A stretch of 64,000 nt of DNA from Pseudoneobacillus sp052180215. Lineage in GTDB: Bacteria; Bacillota; Bacilli; Bacillales; Cytobacillaceae. The stretch spans positions 1,646,001-1,710,000 of the forward strand of contig NZ_CP197471.1 in assembly GCF_052180215.1 (NCBI RefSeq), written 5' to 3'. The notes under the pieces were generated by a model that made no database searches, was not told the DNA's origin, and worked only from the letters and a program-made list of their open reading frames with translations. Made by a program: the position numbers and the translations under genes. Shown one piece after another: positions 1 through 8,753 of this stretch. Numbering within the stretch: position 1 is the stretch's first letter; each line of letters begins with the position of its first letter.

Positions 1-459
1 AATGATACAATTAGAACCATTCCAATACAAGGGGCTTATGATTCTGGCAATCGTGATTTGTTAAAAGCCATCTGGAATTCTCTTATATATACAAAAAATC
101 AACCTCAACCAGAAAAATACGAAGAGTATGTCGATGATATGATCACCCAAAGAAATTTAGCCGAGGTGTACCATGCATTAAATACATTCAATATCAGCAA
201 CGAAGATCATTGTGCAGCAGGAGGTACAGGAGGAGTAAATAAACTGAATATCCCTATCCTTGTTCTTCGTGGTGACCGTGATTTGGTTATTTCTGAGCAG
301 ATGAATAAAGAGCTTTTAAGCGATTTAGGAGAAAAAGCAAAATTTATAGAGTTAAAGGATTGTGGACATTCTCCTTTGGTTGATGATTTAACACAGCTAT
401 TAAACTCTATGTCTGAATTTTTAAATAGTCGAGGTGTTGAAGTTGAGGTTAAAGGATAA
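1..459 (+). CDS. alpha/beta hydrolase, C-terminal part (5' end outside window)
   Basis: The reading frame is open from base 1, so only the C-terminal ~152 residues are present and the start lies upstream. The segment ILVLRGDRD carries the acid residue, and DCGHSP near residue 120 of the visible part carries the catalytic histidine of the alpha/beta hydrolase fold; the nucleophile elbow would lie upstream. The substrate cannot be told; esterase, lactonase or peptidase are all possible. The last 17 bases overlap the next gene, so the two are probably translationally coupled and may act on related substrates. The fold is fairly sure, the function is not. Confidence 0.75.
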   Translation, partial: NDTIRTIPIQGAYDSGNRDLLKAIWNSLIYTKNQPQPEKYEEYVDDMITQRNLAEVYHALNTFNISNEDHCAAGGTGGVNKLNIPILVLRGDRDLVISEQMNKELLSDLGEKAKFIELKDCGHSPLVDDLTQLLNSMSEFLNSRGVEVEVKG

Positions 460-1183
460 AGTAGCCATTATCACGGGTGCTGCAAATGGGATTGGATTAG
501 CTGCGGCTGAAGTATTTGCACGTGAAGGAGCCAAGGTGGCATTAGCTGATTTTAATGAGCAACAAGGTATCGAAAGTACAAATCTATTAAAGGAGAAAGG
601 GTATGATGTTGCCTTTTTTCAAGTGAATGTAGCTGAACGTGAAAGTGTAAATTCCATGGTATCTGATGTATTAGAAACTTTTGGTAGAATAGACATTCTC
701 GTAAATAATGCTGGAATTACAAAGGATGGAATGCTTTCTAAATTAAGTGTAGAAGACTTCCAAAAGGTAATTGATGTTAATTTAACAGGTGTTTTCCATT
801 GTACTCAAGCGGTTCTTCCAGCAATGGTTGAACAAGGAAAAGGCAAAATTATTAGTACCTCTTCTGTTTCAGGCGTTTATGGAAATGTTGGTCAAACCAA
901 TTATGCAGCAACGAAAGCTGGGGTAATAGGGATGACAAAAACCTGGGCTAAAGAGCTTGGACGTAAAGGGATAAATGTAAACGCAGTAGCACCAGGATTC
1001 ATTGAAACGGGCATGACAGCAAAGGTGCCAGATAAGATTTTAGATCAAATGAAAATGATGGTTCCACTTGGAAGACTCGGCATCCCTGAGGATATTGCTA
1101 ATGCTTATTTATTTTTAGCTTCTGAAGAGTCCAATTATGTTAATGGAACTGTTCTTCATGTTGATGGTGGTATTATGATGTAG
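443..1183 (+). CDS. SDR-family 3-oxoacyl reductase (FabG-like)
   Basis: A 246-residue short-chain dehydrogenase/reductase. It shows the cofactor motif TGAANGIG near residue 10, NNAG near residue 87, the catalytic Ser (SSVSG) and the YxxxK pair (YAATKAG), and PGFIETGM after the active site, all typical of NADPH-dependent FabG or acetoacetyl-CoA reductases. The TTG at 443 is preferred over the GTG at 434 because GAGGTG (431-436) sits 6 nt before it and the protein then begins MRLKDKVAIITG like other family members. It overlaps the upstream hydrolase gene. No fatty-acid or PHA gene is adjacent, so the physiological substrate is open. Confidence 0.82.
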   Translation: MRLKDKVAIITGAANGIGLAAAEVFAREGAKVALADFNEQQGIESTNLLKEKGYDVAFFQVNVAERESVNSMVSDVLETFGRIDILVNNAGITKDGMLSKLSVEDFQKVIDVNLTGVFHCTQAVLPAMVEQGKGKIISTSSVSGVYGNVGQTNYAATKAGVIGMTKTWAKELGRKGINVNAVAPGFIETGMTAKVPDKILDQMKMMVPLGRLGIPEDIANAYLFLASEESNYVNGTVLHVDGGIMM

Positions 1184-1194
1184 AAAAAGCTTGT

Positions 1195-1229
1195 AAAAAG
1201 GAAGTCCAATTTGCGGATCTCCTTTTTTT
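1195..1229 (+). terminator. Rho-independent terminator
   Basis: Imperfect stem AAAAAGGAAGTCC / GGATCTCCTTTTT followed by a T run, directly after the FabG-like gene. Confidence 0.7.
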
Positions 1230-1391
1230 ATATTAAATATTTAATTATCACGATATGTATGATAAAGTTGATTTGTAATAGGAATATTTTAGTAGAAATG
1301 GAGGAGATTTGTAACGACACAACGTAACGCATTTCTGTTTTTTATTTTTCAATGAATAGCGAAAAATAAAAAATAGATGGAGAGAGTAAAG

Positions 1392-2234
1392 ATGATATTT
1401 GAACTTAAAAAGAATGATTATATTAAAATAAAGCCACTATTAAGAGGACTTGAAGATCATCCAGTAATCAATGGTGTTATCCAAGGAAATAATGTTGGGA
1501 AAATATTTGTTGATAATCTTGATGAGCCAACTACCTCATTGGTTTGGGCTAAAATGGAAATGTTCTATCTGATTGGTAATTGTGAAAATCACAATTTTAC
1601 AAGACAACTAGAATCATTTATTTTTAACACGATAAAACCTGAGGCATTAGCGATAGGTGATACCGATTTTAACCTTGAGGTGTATCCTTATCAAGATTGG
1701 ATAGAGAAAGTTCCTAATCTATTTTCAGTTTCATTAAAGATGGGCTATAGAGTACCATTTATATTTGAAAAGGATTCTTTTAAACATTTTTTTGAAAAGC
1801 CATTTACGCTTGCTGAAGGATATGAAATCCATCTGATTGATCAAAATGTAATTCATATGGATCGTGATCGGGTAATTGAAGAAGAAATCTTAAAGTTTTG
1901 GGAGTCATTAGACCAATTTTTAAATATAGGTATTGGCTATTGTATTACTAATAATGATAATGTGATTGGAACCTGTATATCCGTTTTTGTGGCTGATAAA
2001 GAGTATGAAATTGGTATTAATACTTATAGTACAGAGCACCGTGGGAAAGGATTAGCCACAGCTTTAGCACGCGAATTTGTTCGAGAATGTCTTCATAATG
2101 GTTACACACCACATTGGACGACGGAAAGTTTTCGAATGGATTCAATAGCGATTGCGAAAAAAATAGGATTCAAACAACTACCCAATTATAAGGTGTTTTA
2201 TCTTCCTTTTGAAGGATGGGTTATAGAAGTATAA
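1392..2234 (+). CDS. GNAT-family acetyltransferase
   Basis: A 280-residue protein with a C-terminal GNAT domain. The acetyl-CoA loop is EHRGKGLATALA near residue 220, followed by a SIAIAKKIGF segment typical of the last helix and strand of the fold. The N-terminal ~130 residues have no motif I can name. The size and arrangement resemble the ZmaR-like GNAT_acetyltran family, but that assignment is tentative. The ATG at 1392 is chosen because GGAGAG (1379-1384) sits 7 nt upstream; the ATG at 1377 has no ribosome binding site. The gene is single, with its own terminator. The acceptor substrate is unknown. Confidence 0.7.
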   Translation: MIFELKKNDYIKIKPLLRGLEDHPVINGVIQGNNVGKIFVDNLDEPTTSLVWAKMEMFYLIGNCENHNFTRQLESFIFNTIKPEALAIGDTDFNLEVYPYQDWIEKVPNLFSVSLKMGYRVPFIFEKDSFKHFFEKPFTLAEGYEIHLIDQNVIHMDRDRVIEEEILKFWESLDQFLNIGIGYCITNNDNVIGTCISVFVADKEYEIGINTYSTEHRGKGLATALAREFVRECLHNGYTPHWTTESFRMDSIAIAKKIGFKQLPNYKVFYLPFEGWVIEV

Positions 2235-2242
2235 GAAGTTGG

Positions 2243-2268
2243 AACCTCCTTTTTGGGAGGTTTTTTTT
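2243..2268 (+). terminator. Rho-independent terminator
   Basis: AACCTCC / GGGAGGTT stem with an eight-T tail, 9 bp after the GNAT gene stop. The following ~280 bp up to the desaturase gene are AT-rich and show no gene. Confidence 0.85.
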
Positions 2269-2551
2269 ATTTTTTAATTAAAAAATAATTATTTGTAAAA
2301 AATAACTTAGGGGAAAATATGGGATTGGAAATTTAGTACCTAGTATTAATAAGGTTTTAACACAATATGATAAATCTCTTAATATAATGAATATTTTCCC
2401 ATTGTTCTAATTGTTATTTACTGTTAGGATTAGATACTAGATGGAATAGTTTGAAAAATAATTTTCATTTTATTCCGGAATTAGAACTAAAAAGGAAAAT
2501 AGATCTGTTCCCTATATTAATGTTTGTTTTTTAGATCGAAAGGAGCAAAAT

Positions 2552-3634
2552 ATGAAAGAATTAAAAACTTTTGGTTGGTATGCTGCAAGAGTATCTCCTC
2601 ATTTACCAAAAGAAGCCTTTAAGCCGGTTCCTACACGTCTATTCGGAGGATTTGCTTATCTTCTTATCACTCTAGCAGGTATTTTATCGGTATCGCTTAT
2701 CGAATTACCTATTTGGGCAAGTATTATCATTTCTATAGTGATTGGTTTGGGCTTTGCAGGAATGTGTTTTTTAGGCCATGAAATCTTACATGGTACAGTT
2801 GTAAGAAAACCACTCCTAAGAGACTTTTTGGGGGCTGTTTCCTTTTTCTCATTGAGCATTGGTCCAAGGCTATGGCGTAAGTGGCATAATATGAACCATC
2901 ATATTCATACTCAACACGAACATAAAGACCCAGACACTTGGGCAACTGCTGAGTTCATATCAGATAGACCACTTCTTGCTGTGTTTTTTAAATTACCAAA
3001 GTTTGTTCGTTCCATATTTTTTGTTATCTTTTTAACCTTTAATTTTACGCTCCATTCTACTAGAATGTTTTTTGTTTTTATAAAGGACTTTAAACCTAAC
3101 AAACAGCCATTGGTTTTATTAGAGCTTTTGATACCGTGGGCTACTTGGATTGGATTATTGCTTTTAATTGGACCTGTAAAGTGGATGTTTGCTTATTTAA
3201 TTCCGGCAGCGATTGCAAACTTTATTATGAGTAGCTATGTTGCAACAAATCATAATTTAAATCCACAAACAGATATCAATGATCCTTTAGCAAACTCACT
3301 TTCTGTAACGGTACCGAAATGGATAAATGTGTTACACTTTAATTTTTCGTATCATACTGAACATCATCTTTTCCCTGGAATGAGTTCAAAATTCTATCCT
3401 TTAGTAAAAGAAAAAATTAAAGAAATGTGGCCGGAACGATATCATGAAATGTCTATGGAAAAAGCAATGCTAACTCTCTTAAAAACGCCTAGAGTGTATT
3501 TTAAGGAAGATGAATTAGTTGATATGTATAATGGAAAGGTCTATAGCGTATTAGGTAAAGGACTAGACCCAAATCATATTAAGGTTCTACGAAAATTAAA
3601 TCTTAAACAAATACTTTCATTTAATAAGAAGTAA
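2552..3634 (+). CDS. membrane fatty acid desaturase
   Basis: A 360-residue integral membrane di-iron desaturase. All three histidine boxes are present: GHEILHG near residue 75 (HxxxH), HNMNHHIH near residue 112 (HxxHH) and HTEHHLFP near residue 269 (HxxHH), separated by hydrophobic segments. It should introduce a double bond into membrane lipid acyl chains, a response typically tied to low temperature. The regiospecificity cannot be read from sequence. An AAAGGAG site lies 6 nt before the ATG. No DesK/DesR-type regulator is adjacent. It is transcribed alone and ends in a strong terminator. Confidence 0.88.
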   Translation: MKELKTFGWYAARVSPHLPKEAFKPVPTRLFGGFAYLLITLAGILSVSLIELPIWASIIISIVIGLGFAGMCFLGHEILHGTVVRKPLLRDFLGAVSFFSLSIGPRLWRKWHNMNHHIHTQHEHKDPDTWATAEFISDRPLLAVFFKLPKFVRSIFFVIFLTFNFTLHSTRMFFVFIKDFKPNKQPLVLLELLIPWATWIGLLLLIGPVKWMFAYLIPAAIANFIMSSYVATNHNLNPQTDINDPLANSLSVTVPKWINVLHFNFSYHTEHHLFPGMSSKFYPLVKEKIKEMWPERYHEMSMEKAMLTLLKTPRVYFKEDELVDMYNGKVYSVLGKGLDPNHIKVLRKLNLKQILSFNKK

Positions 3635-3671
3635 AAAAATCCTCTTGTTTTACGAACAAGAGGATTTTTTT
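3633..3671 (+). terminator. Rho-independent terminator
   Basis: Long stem AATCCTCTTGTT / AACAAGAGGATT with A and T runs on both sides, overlapping the desaturase stop codon. Confidence 0.9.
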
Positions 3672-3772
3672 ATTAAATAATTTATAGCACTCTTTGAAAA
3701 AAGCTACAAAGAATAGGGTAATAGTTGTAAAATGTTGATAATGAATACATAGAATAGAAAGAAGGACATCAG

Positions 3773-4609
3773 ATGTGGTTATTATCTGCACTTGTAACAA
3801 CCATTTGCTTTGGAACTAACAATACGATTTTTAAGTGGAGTAGTGGACAAGGACTATCGAAAGTGAATATTCAGCTATTTTTTTATGTAATAGCTTTTAT
3901 TTTAACAAGTGGTTACGCAATACTTATTGGTTCCTTTCATCTTAATCTTATGACAATTATCTTAGGAGCTTTGATAGGGATATTAAATGCAAATGGTAAT
4001 ATTCAAATGACTCGTGCCTTTGAGAAAGGTCCAGCTAGTTTAACGGCACCATTGATAGCGGCAAATGCAATTGTTCCGATTATTGGTGCAGGACTGATTT
4101 TTCATGAAACCATTTCTTCCTTCCAGTGGCTTGGAATTATTTTTATGCTTTGCTCCGCAATGGTTATTCAGTATACGCCAAATTCTAAAAGCAATACTCA
4201 ATATTTACATTGGATCATTCGTATAGTAATGGCCATTCTTTCATTCGGAATCTTAGGGATTTTAATGAAAACAACCTCTTTTCTTCATATCGATTCCCTA
4301 CATATATTAATGGCTATGTATGGAGGAGGAAGTGTCTATCTCTTGATTACTAGTTTGGTAGGAAAAGAAATAGTAAAAGCCCAAGAAGTAAAAATCGGAA
4401 GTATGGTTGGAGTTATTAGTATTGTAGGATACAGTTGTTATTTCTATGCTATACAGAATGGCATTTCATCTATTGTGTTTCCGGTTGTTAGCTTAAATTG
4501 TTTAATAGTGGTTTTATCGGGGTGCTACATATATAAGGAAAAATTAAAAGTATATCAGTTAATGGGAGTATTATCTGCTTTATTAGGAGTAGTACTTACA
4601 AAACTATAA
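3773..4609 (+). CDS. EamA/DMT-superfamily transporter
   Basis: A 278-residue, very hydrophobic protein with about ten transmembrane segments in two similar halves (roughly residues 1-135 and 145-278), the plan of EamA-type drug/metabolite transporters. Glycine and proline-rich turns such as FEKGPASLTAPLIAANAIVPI in the first half fit the family. AAGAAGGA lies 7 nt before the ATG. Its stop is 25 bp before the next gene start, so it probably shares a transcript with the downstream GNAT and DCC-family genes. The substrate is unknown. Confidence 0.75.
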   Translation: MWLLSALVTTICFGTNNTIFKWSSGQGLSKVNIQLFFYVIAFILTSGYAILIGSFHLNLMTIILGALIGILNANGNIQMTRAFEKGPASLTAPLIAANAIVPIIGAGLIFHETISSFQWLGIIFMLCSAMVIQYTPNSKSNTQYLHWIIRIVMAILSFGILGILMKTTSFLHIDSLHILMAMYGGGSVYLLITSLVGKEIVKAQEVKIGSMVGVISIVGYSCYFYAIQNGISSIVFPVVSLNCLIVVLSGCYIYKEKLKVYQLMGVLSALLGVVLTKL

Positions 4610-4634
4610 ACATAGAATGGAGAAGGGTGAGTCT

Positions 4635-5105
4635 ATGAGTTTATTTACTAAGGATATGAATGAAGTTTATGCAAAAGAAATCCTAACTTGGAAATACGAA
4701 GCTCCATTTGATTTTTATAATATAGATTTTTCGGATGAAGCTTTAGAGGAATTGCTAAACAATAACTATTTTGCCATAGTTAATGACACTAATCAGTTGA
4801 TTGGATTTTTTTGTTTTGGGAAAGCGGCTCAAGTACCAATTGGAGAAAGGTACGGAGCATATACGGAAGATATGGTTGATTTTGGTTTAGGAATGAAACC
4901 AGACCTGACTGGCCAAGGTAAGGGGTTTGAATTCCTAACGTTTATTCTTGATTCCATTAGAGAGACTGAGAAGAAACCCTTACGATTAACAGTTGCGAGC
5001 TTTAATAAACGGGCAATTAAATTATATGAGAAGTTGGGATTTGTAAAGGAAATGACTTTTTTATTGAAGGAAACCGAATTTGATACAATGATCCAAAAGA
5101 GGTAG
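4635..5105 (+). CDS. GNAT-family N-acetyltransferase
   Basis: A 156-residue single GNAT domain. The acetyl-CoA binding region reads LTGQGKGFEFLTFIL near residue 95 and the C-terminal part FNKRAIKLYEKLGF near residue 126 is the classic last motif of the fold. ATG 4635 is chosen because GAAGGGTGA precedes it at good spacing; the in-frame ATG 18 nt earlier lacks a site. It lies between a transporter and a DCC-family gene with short gaps, so it is likely the second gene of a three-gene operon. The substrate is unknown. Confidence 0.8.
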   Translation: MSLFTKDMNEVYAKEILTWKYEAPFDFYNIDFSDEALEELLNNNYFAIVNDTNQLIGFFCFGKAAQVPIGERYGAYTEDMVDFGLGMKPDLTGQGKGFEFLTFILDSIRETEKKPLRLTVASFNKRAIKLYEKLGFVKEMTFLLKETEFDTMIQKR

Positions 5106-5113
5106 GTAGACCT

Positions 5114-5506
5114 ATGTCAGCTATCATATTATTTGATGGGATTTGTAATTTTTGTAATAGCAGTGTCCAATTCATTATTAAGAGGGACCCAAATGGATAT
5201 TTTAAATACGCTTCTCTTCAGAGTGAAATAGGAAAAAAACTTTTACTGAAACATGGGTTAACAGAAAATGTTGAAAGTATTGTATTATTCATAGATGGAA
5301 AGTATTTTATGAAGTCTACCGCCGCTTTACAAATATGTCGAAGATTAACTGGAGCATGGAAGATATTGTCTGTACTTACAGTGGTGCCCGTAACAATAAG
5401 AGACTTTTTTTATAACATTATTGCTAAAAATAGATATAAATGGTTCGGGAAACAGGAAAGTTGTATGCTTCCTACGCCTGAAATAAGGGATAGATTCCTA
5501 GATTAA
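5114..5506 (+). CDS. DCC-family thiol-disulfide oxidoreductase (DUF393, YuxK-like)
   Basis: A 130-residue protein opening with FDGICNFCNSS, the D-x-x-C-x-x-C motif that defines the DCC family (DUF393), followed by the usual amphipathic and hydrophobic helices and a basic C-terminus. Family members are predicted thioredoxin-like oxidoreductases; the in vivo partner is unknown. AGAGGTAGG straddles the stop codon of the preceding GNAT gene and serves as ribosome binding site, so the genes are coupled. Confidence 0.85.
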   Translation: MSAIILFDGICNFCNSSVQFIIKRDPNGYFKYASLQSEIGKKLLLKHGLTENVESIVLFIDGKYFMKSTAALQICRRLTGAWKILSVLTVVPVTIRDFFYNIIAKNRYKWFGKQESCMLPTPEIRDRFLD

Positions 5507-5610
5507 GTGAGTGACTTGGGAATTTTTTAATAAAAATGGAAAAAATGTCTTTTTTTCTGTAACTAAATAAAACAATCCCTCGTCATATACTTTTGGAGGA
5601 GGGATACTGT

Positions 5611-6033
5611 ATGAATCAAAAATGGATAATTCCTATTTTTGTGTTCTTTCTATTGATTATTTCTATTACCATTTATTTTTCTACTGGCTTACAAATAGAG
5701 TCCGCATGGGCCAAAAAAGATAGTGAATTTATTGTTACACCAAAAAAAGTCTGGGAGATTTCCTTTTCTGAAAAAGTAGACCCGTCTTACTTAAAGGAAC
5801 CATATATATTTGTCACTAATGAACATGGCAAACAGGTAAAGATTTTAGTTTCAAGAGGAAGCGGACCTAAATCCATATTAATCAGTCCTCCGATAGAGGG
5901 ATATCAATCGAAAATGGACTATACATTAAATATTAATCGAAAGTTCCAATCTATTGATGGTAAGGAATTACGTAGGAATATTAAAATTTTGTTTACTGTT
6001 AAGGAAACTGTACCAGTTGTTAGTTCAAGATAA
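5611..6033 (+). CDS. membrane-anchored protein with an Ig-like (SbsA-type) domain
   Basis: A 140-residue protein with an N-terminal hydrophobic segment (residues ~5-25), then an extracytoplasmic domain. Its pattern (VWEISFSEKVDPSYLKEPYIFV, then ILISPPIEGYQSKMDYTLNI and FQSIDGKELRRNIKILFTV) looks like a bacterial Ig-like/SbsA Big_5 domain, which begins with a comparable FS..VD motif. ATG 5611 has GGAGGAGGG 7 nt upstream. No enzymatic residues are visible, so a cell-surface binding or structural role is inferred. The domain call rests on pattern memory only. Confidence 0.55.
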   Translation: MNQKWIIPIFVFFLLIISITIYFSTGLQIESAWAKKDSEFIVTPKKVWEISFSEKVDPSYLKEPYIFVTNEHGKQVKILVSRGSGPKSILISPPIEGYQSKMDYTLNINRKFQSIDGKELRRNIKILFTVKETVPVVSSR

Positions 6034-6108
6034 AGATATGTATAGTTTATTTTTCTGCTGAGCGGGTAAAAATAATTAATTATTTTTGGTTATGATAGAA
6101 ATGTGGCT

Positions 6109-6136
6109 AAAGACTCCAACTATTTGGAGTCTTTTC
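6109..6136 (+). terminator. Rho-independent terminator
   Basis: AAGACTCCAA / TTGGAGTCTT stem followed by a T-rich tract. The dispersed repeat copy begins 6 bp further on. Confidence 0.8.
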
Positions 6137-6141
6137 TTTAG

Positions 6142-6283
6142 GGCTCTTTTCTGAAACTTTGTTGCTTGTTGTAACTATAAATAGGCATTTCACCATATAG
6201 GGTGTTAAACTCATATGAAACTTAAGAAAAGAGCTGAGCACTAATTAAGAGAGCCCTAAAATCACATTCTATACGAAAACAGC
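6142..6283 (+). repeat. dispersed MITE-like repeat, copy 1 (short form)
   Basis: Begins GGCTCTTTTCTGAAACTTTG and ends TATACGAAAACAGC, like the copies at 17696, 21647 and 23845, but lacks the internal GTAAAAATCC hairpin that the others have (142 bp against ~170 bp). Internal TTAAGAAAAGAGCT and AAGAGAGCC segments pair with the left end. TTTCTTTA flanks it on both sides, a possible target duplication. No coding capacity. Confidence 0.8.
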
Positions 6284-6330
6284 TTTCTTTATCAATCGAA
6301 ATAAATTAGCAGCTTAGGAGAGATATAATA

Positions 6331-6855
6331 ATGAGAGATGTCACTTTATATCAAATATTTCAGCACCATATAGCTCAAAAATATTTGAACCGTTCCGGTT
6401 TAGCACATGCCATTGCTGTTGCTTATCATGCCTATCACCTAGCTAAAGATCATAAAGAAGACCTTGATATTGCAACAAAAGCAGGACTGCTTCATGACAT
6501 GGGACACTATACCTGGTATAGAAATGGAAAATGGGATTACGATTTGTATAAGCAAAATGATATACATCCAATAAAGGGAGCGGAAAGGGCTCATAAACTT
6601 TTAATTAGACTAGGTGAAAATCCAATAAAGGCAAAAGCTATTGCATTAGCGATTTTATTTCATACAGATTCTTTTTTACCTTCCAACGATATCGTAAGAA
6701 CGCCTTTACAACAAATAGTGAAATGGGCAGATGAAAAGGATGAAGAAGAGGGCGGCATGCACCACTATAGAACCATCGACAATGAGAGAGCAAAAAATAG
6801 CATCATACGTCTAGACACATGGATTGAAAGCGAACTACACAATGACAATAAATAA
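6331..6855 (+). CDS. HD-domain phosphohydrolase
   Basis: A 174-residue protein of the HD superfamily. Metal ligands visible in order: H27 (SGLAHAIAV), the HD pair in LLHDMGHY near residue 54, the HPIKGAER histidine near residue 83, FHTDSF near residue 112, and WADEKDE near residue 131. These proteins hydrolyse phosphoester bonds in nucleotides or signalling molecules; the substrate here is unknown. AGGAGA lies upstream of the ATG at normal spacing. It is a single gene between a dispersed repeat and a large palindrome, so its surroundings say little. Confidence 0.8.
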   Translation: MRDVTLYQIFQHHIAQKYLNRSGLAHAIAVAYHAYHLAKDHKEDLDIATKAGLLHDMGHYTWYRNGKWDYDLYKQNDIHPIKGAERAHKLLIRLGENPIKAKAIALAILFHTDSFLPSNDIVRTPLQQIVKWADEKDEEEGGMHHYRTIDNERAKNSIIRLDTWIESELHNDNK

Positions 6856-6876
6856 CATAAAACAACACCAAATCAA

Positions 6877-6935
6877 CACTGCACCACTTTAAAGGACTGG
6901 GGGTCTGACCCCCAGTCCTTTAAAGTGGTGCAGTG
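6877..6935. repeat. 59-bp near-perfect palindrome, family member 1
   Basis: Two 29-nt arms (6877-6905 and 6907-6935) are exact reverse complements around one central T. The core GGGGGTC-T-GACCCCC and the block CTTTAAAG recur in the palindrome at 27852. It is positioned as a terminator for the HD gene but has no T run. See findings. Confidence 0.95.
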
Positions 6936-7006
6936 AGGTGTTTTAGTTTCTATGTTTTTGATTTTTTGATAAATTATAGAAGAAGTTATAGAAGGGAGAT
7001 GTGGGG

Positions 7007-7468
7007 ATGAATAATTTGGTTTTTAAGAATTTTGAAATGACTAGAGGGTTTTTCCTTAAAGAGGTTGAGGGTATTTCTCAAGAAGTGGCATCTTTTCAGC
7101 CAGATGGTTTCAATAATAATATTCATTGGCATATTGGTCATGTACTTACAGTGACTGAACAATTTATGTTTGGGTTTCCTCGAAAAACGACAAATCTTCC
7201 ACCTAATTATTTAGAACTGTTTGGTAACGGTACAAAACCAGCAAATTGGACAGAAAATGTTCCATCAGTGGAAGAATTAGTGGTGCAATTAAAAGACCAA
7301 GTAGGTAGACTAAATGGGATTTCAGAAGATAGTTTAAATAAATCTTTAATAAAGCCGTTTCTTGGACTTGAAACATTTGGTCAATTGGCTAATATGGCTC
7401 TTTTCCACGAAGCAAATCACTTAGGACAAATTCATACAATGAAAAGAATTGTTCAAGTAAAACTGTAA
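7007..7468 (+). CDS. DinB-family four-helix protein
   Basis: A 153-residue DinB_2-type protein. The presumed metal-binding histidines are visible: HWHIGHVL near residue 45 and HEANHLGQIH near residues 134-143. The family folds as a four-helix bundle and includes thiol-dependent transferases and damage-induced proteins of unknown function. ATG 7007 is chosen because GAAGGGAG (6991-6998) lies 8 nt upstream; the GTG at 7001 is too close to it. It stands alone between two hairpins. No specific substrate can be proposed. Confidence 0.83.
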   Translation: MNNLVFKNFEMTRGFFLKEVEGISQEVASFQPDGFNNNIHWHIGHVLTVTEQFMFGFPRKTTNLPPNYLELFGNGTKPANWTENVPSVEELVVQLKDQVGRLNGISEDSLNKSLIKPFLGLETFGQLANMALFHEANHLGQIHTMKRIVQVKL

Positions 7469-7483
7469 TAAAAGATCGATGCT

Positions 7484-7514
7484 TAAAGGCTCAGAAACCA
7501 TGTTCCTGAGCCTT
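7484..7514. terminator. hairpin after DinB-like gene
   Basis: AAGGCTCAG / CTGAGCCTT stem with an 11-nt loop and no real T run. A weak terminator or processing site. Confidence 0.45.
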
Positions 7515-7617
7515 AGTACATAAACATTCTCCTTAACCTTGGTCCTATTTCTAGTCTAATCAAGAGGTACCGTTCATAATATTTTAATAGAATCCAAGCT
7601 TGAAAAGGGATGATTAT

Positions 7618-8727
7618 ATGGAGTTTACAATGTCCAACCTGAAAAATCTTTTGATGATCCCCGTTCTAATAATCTTCTTATTTCTTATACCCACCATTAT
7701 TTCGATTTCAGATAAAAACTTTTTGAATAATAGTATTAATGATGAGATAGTGACAACAGATTTATTACTTACTTTCCTTAGCTTTGAAAATGCCTCCCTT
7801 CGAACCGATATGAATAAGGAGGGTGAATCTATTCTTATTAAGTCCATAAATGTAATGAATAATATCACTAATATAAAAATGAATAATCTTTTAAGTTATA
7901 TTCAAAATGAAATACCTGGCTATAAGGCAGTCAAAGAAATGGAAAAAGGAGAAATGTACCTTGCCTTCGAGTCTGCGCCTCCTTTGGAAGAATTGAAGAG
8001 AGAAAGAGATTTAGCGACTGAAAATAGTCAATTGAGCAACGAAGTTAATCTCGTTGGCGGCAAGATACAAGGTCAAGGTAAAAAGGTATTTATCTATCAT
8101 ACACACAGCTGGGAGTCCTATACCTCTTCGGATAATCCAAAAGTTGTTCCAGTTAAAATAACTGAAGTAGGGGAAATGTTAGGAAAAGCATTAGAGCAAA
8201 AAGGCATTTCAGCTGTGGTAGATAAAACAAATATTAGTCAAGAGTTAGAAAAAAAGGGTTGGCCAAGCAATCAATCCTACCAAATATCAAGAAATATTGT
8301 CGAAACTGTTATGGCTCAACATAATGATCTTGAATACTTTATTGACTTACATCGTGATTCAGCTCGTAAAGAGCAAACGACATTCATCGTAAATAAAAAG
8401 CCATATGCAAGAATTGTCTTTGTGATTGGAGAAGAAAATAATCATTTTGAAAAGAACCTTAAATTAGCAAAGGAATTAAACCAATTTTTAAATGCGAATT
8501 ACCCAGGAGTGAGTAAAGGGATACTTGGAAAATATGGTGATGGAGTAGATGGAGTTTATAATCAAGATCTTTCTCCAAACTCTTTGGTGATTGAAGTTGG
8601 TGGAGTGGATAATAACGAAACAGAAATTACAAACACAGTTAAAATTCTTGCCGAAGCTATTAGCCAACAATATTGGCAGGCGGTTGAGGTAAATGGAAGT
8701 AAAGAAAACGATTATTCTGCTAAATAG
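7618..8727 (+). CDS. SpoIIP-like N-acetylmuramoyl-L-alanine amidase
   Basis: A 369-residue protein with one N-terminal membrane segment (residues ~12-30), a linker, and a C-terminal SpoIIP amidase domain. Catalytic-type residues are seen: YHTHSWESY near residue 160, DLHRDS near residue 243 and VIEVGG near residue 325. SpoIIP cleaves stem peptides from glycan strands during engulfment. Canonical spoIIP usually follows gpr, which is absent here, so this may be a paralogue. ATG 7618 has AAAGGGATGA upstream. The next gene starts 26 bp after the stop, suggesting an operon with the plsY-like and GNAT genes. Confidence 0.85.
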   Translation: MEFTMSNLKNLLMIPVLIIFLFLIPTIISISDKNFLNNSINDEIVTTDLLLTFLSFENASLRTDMNKEGESILIKSINVMNNITNIKMNNLLSYIQNEIPGYKAVKEMEKGEMYLAFESAPPLEELKRERDLATENSQLSNEVNLVGGKIQGQGKKVFIYHTHSWESYTSSDNPKVVPVKITEVGEMLGKALEQKGISAVVDKTNISQELEKKGWPSNQSYQISRNIVETVMAQHNDLEYFIDLHRDSARKEQTTFIVNKKPYARIVFVIGEENNHFEKNLKLAKELNQFLNANYPGVSKGILGKYGDGVDGVYNQDLSPNSLVIEVGGVDNNETEITNTVKILAEAISQQYWQAVEVNGSKENDYSAK

Positions 8728-8753
8728 AAATAAAAAGCTAGGGGAAGAGTAAT

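Noticed and set aside
1..1183. Hydrolase plus FabG pair as part of a polyhydroxyalkanoate cluster
   Set aside because: No phaC, phaR, phaP or phaQ is visible, and the hydrolase is not of PhaC type in the part seen; the upstream context is outside the window.
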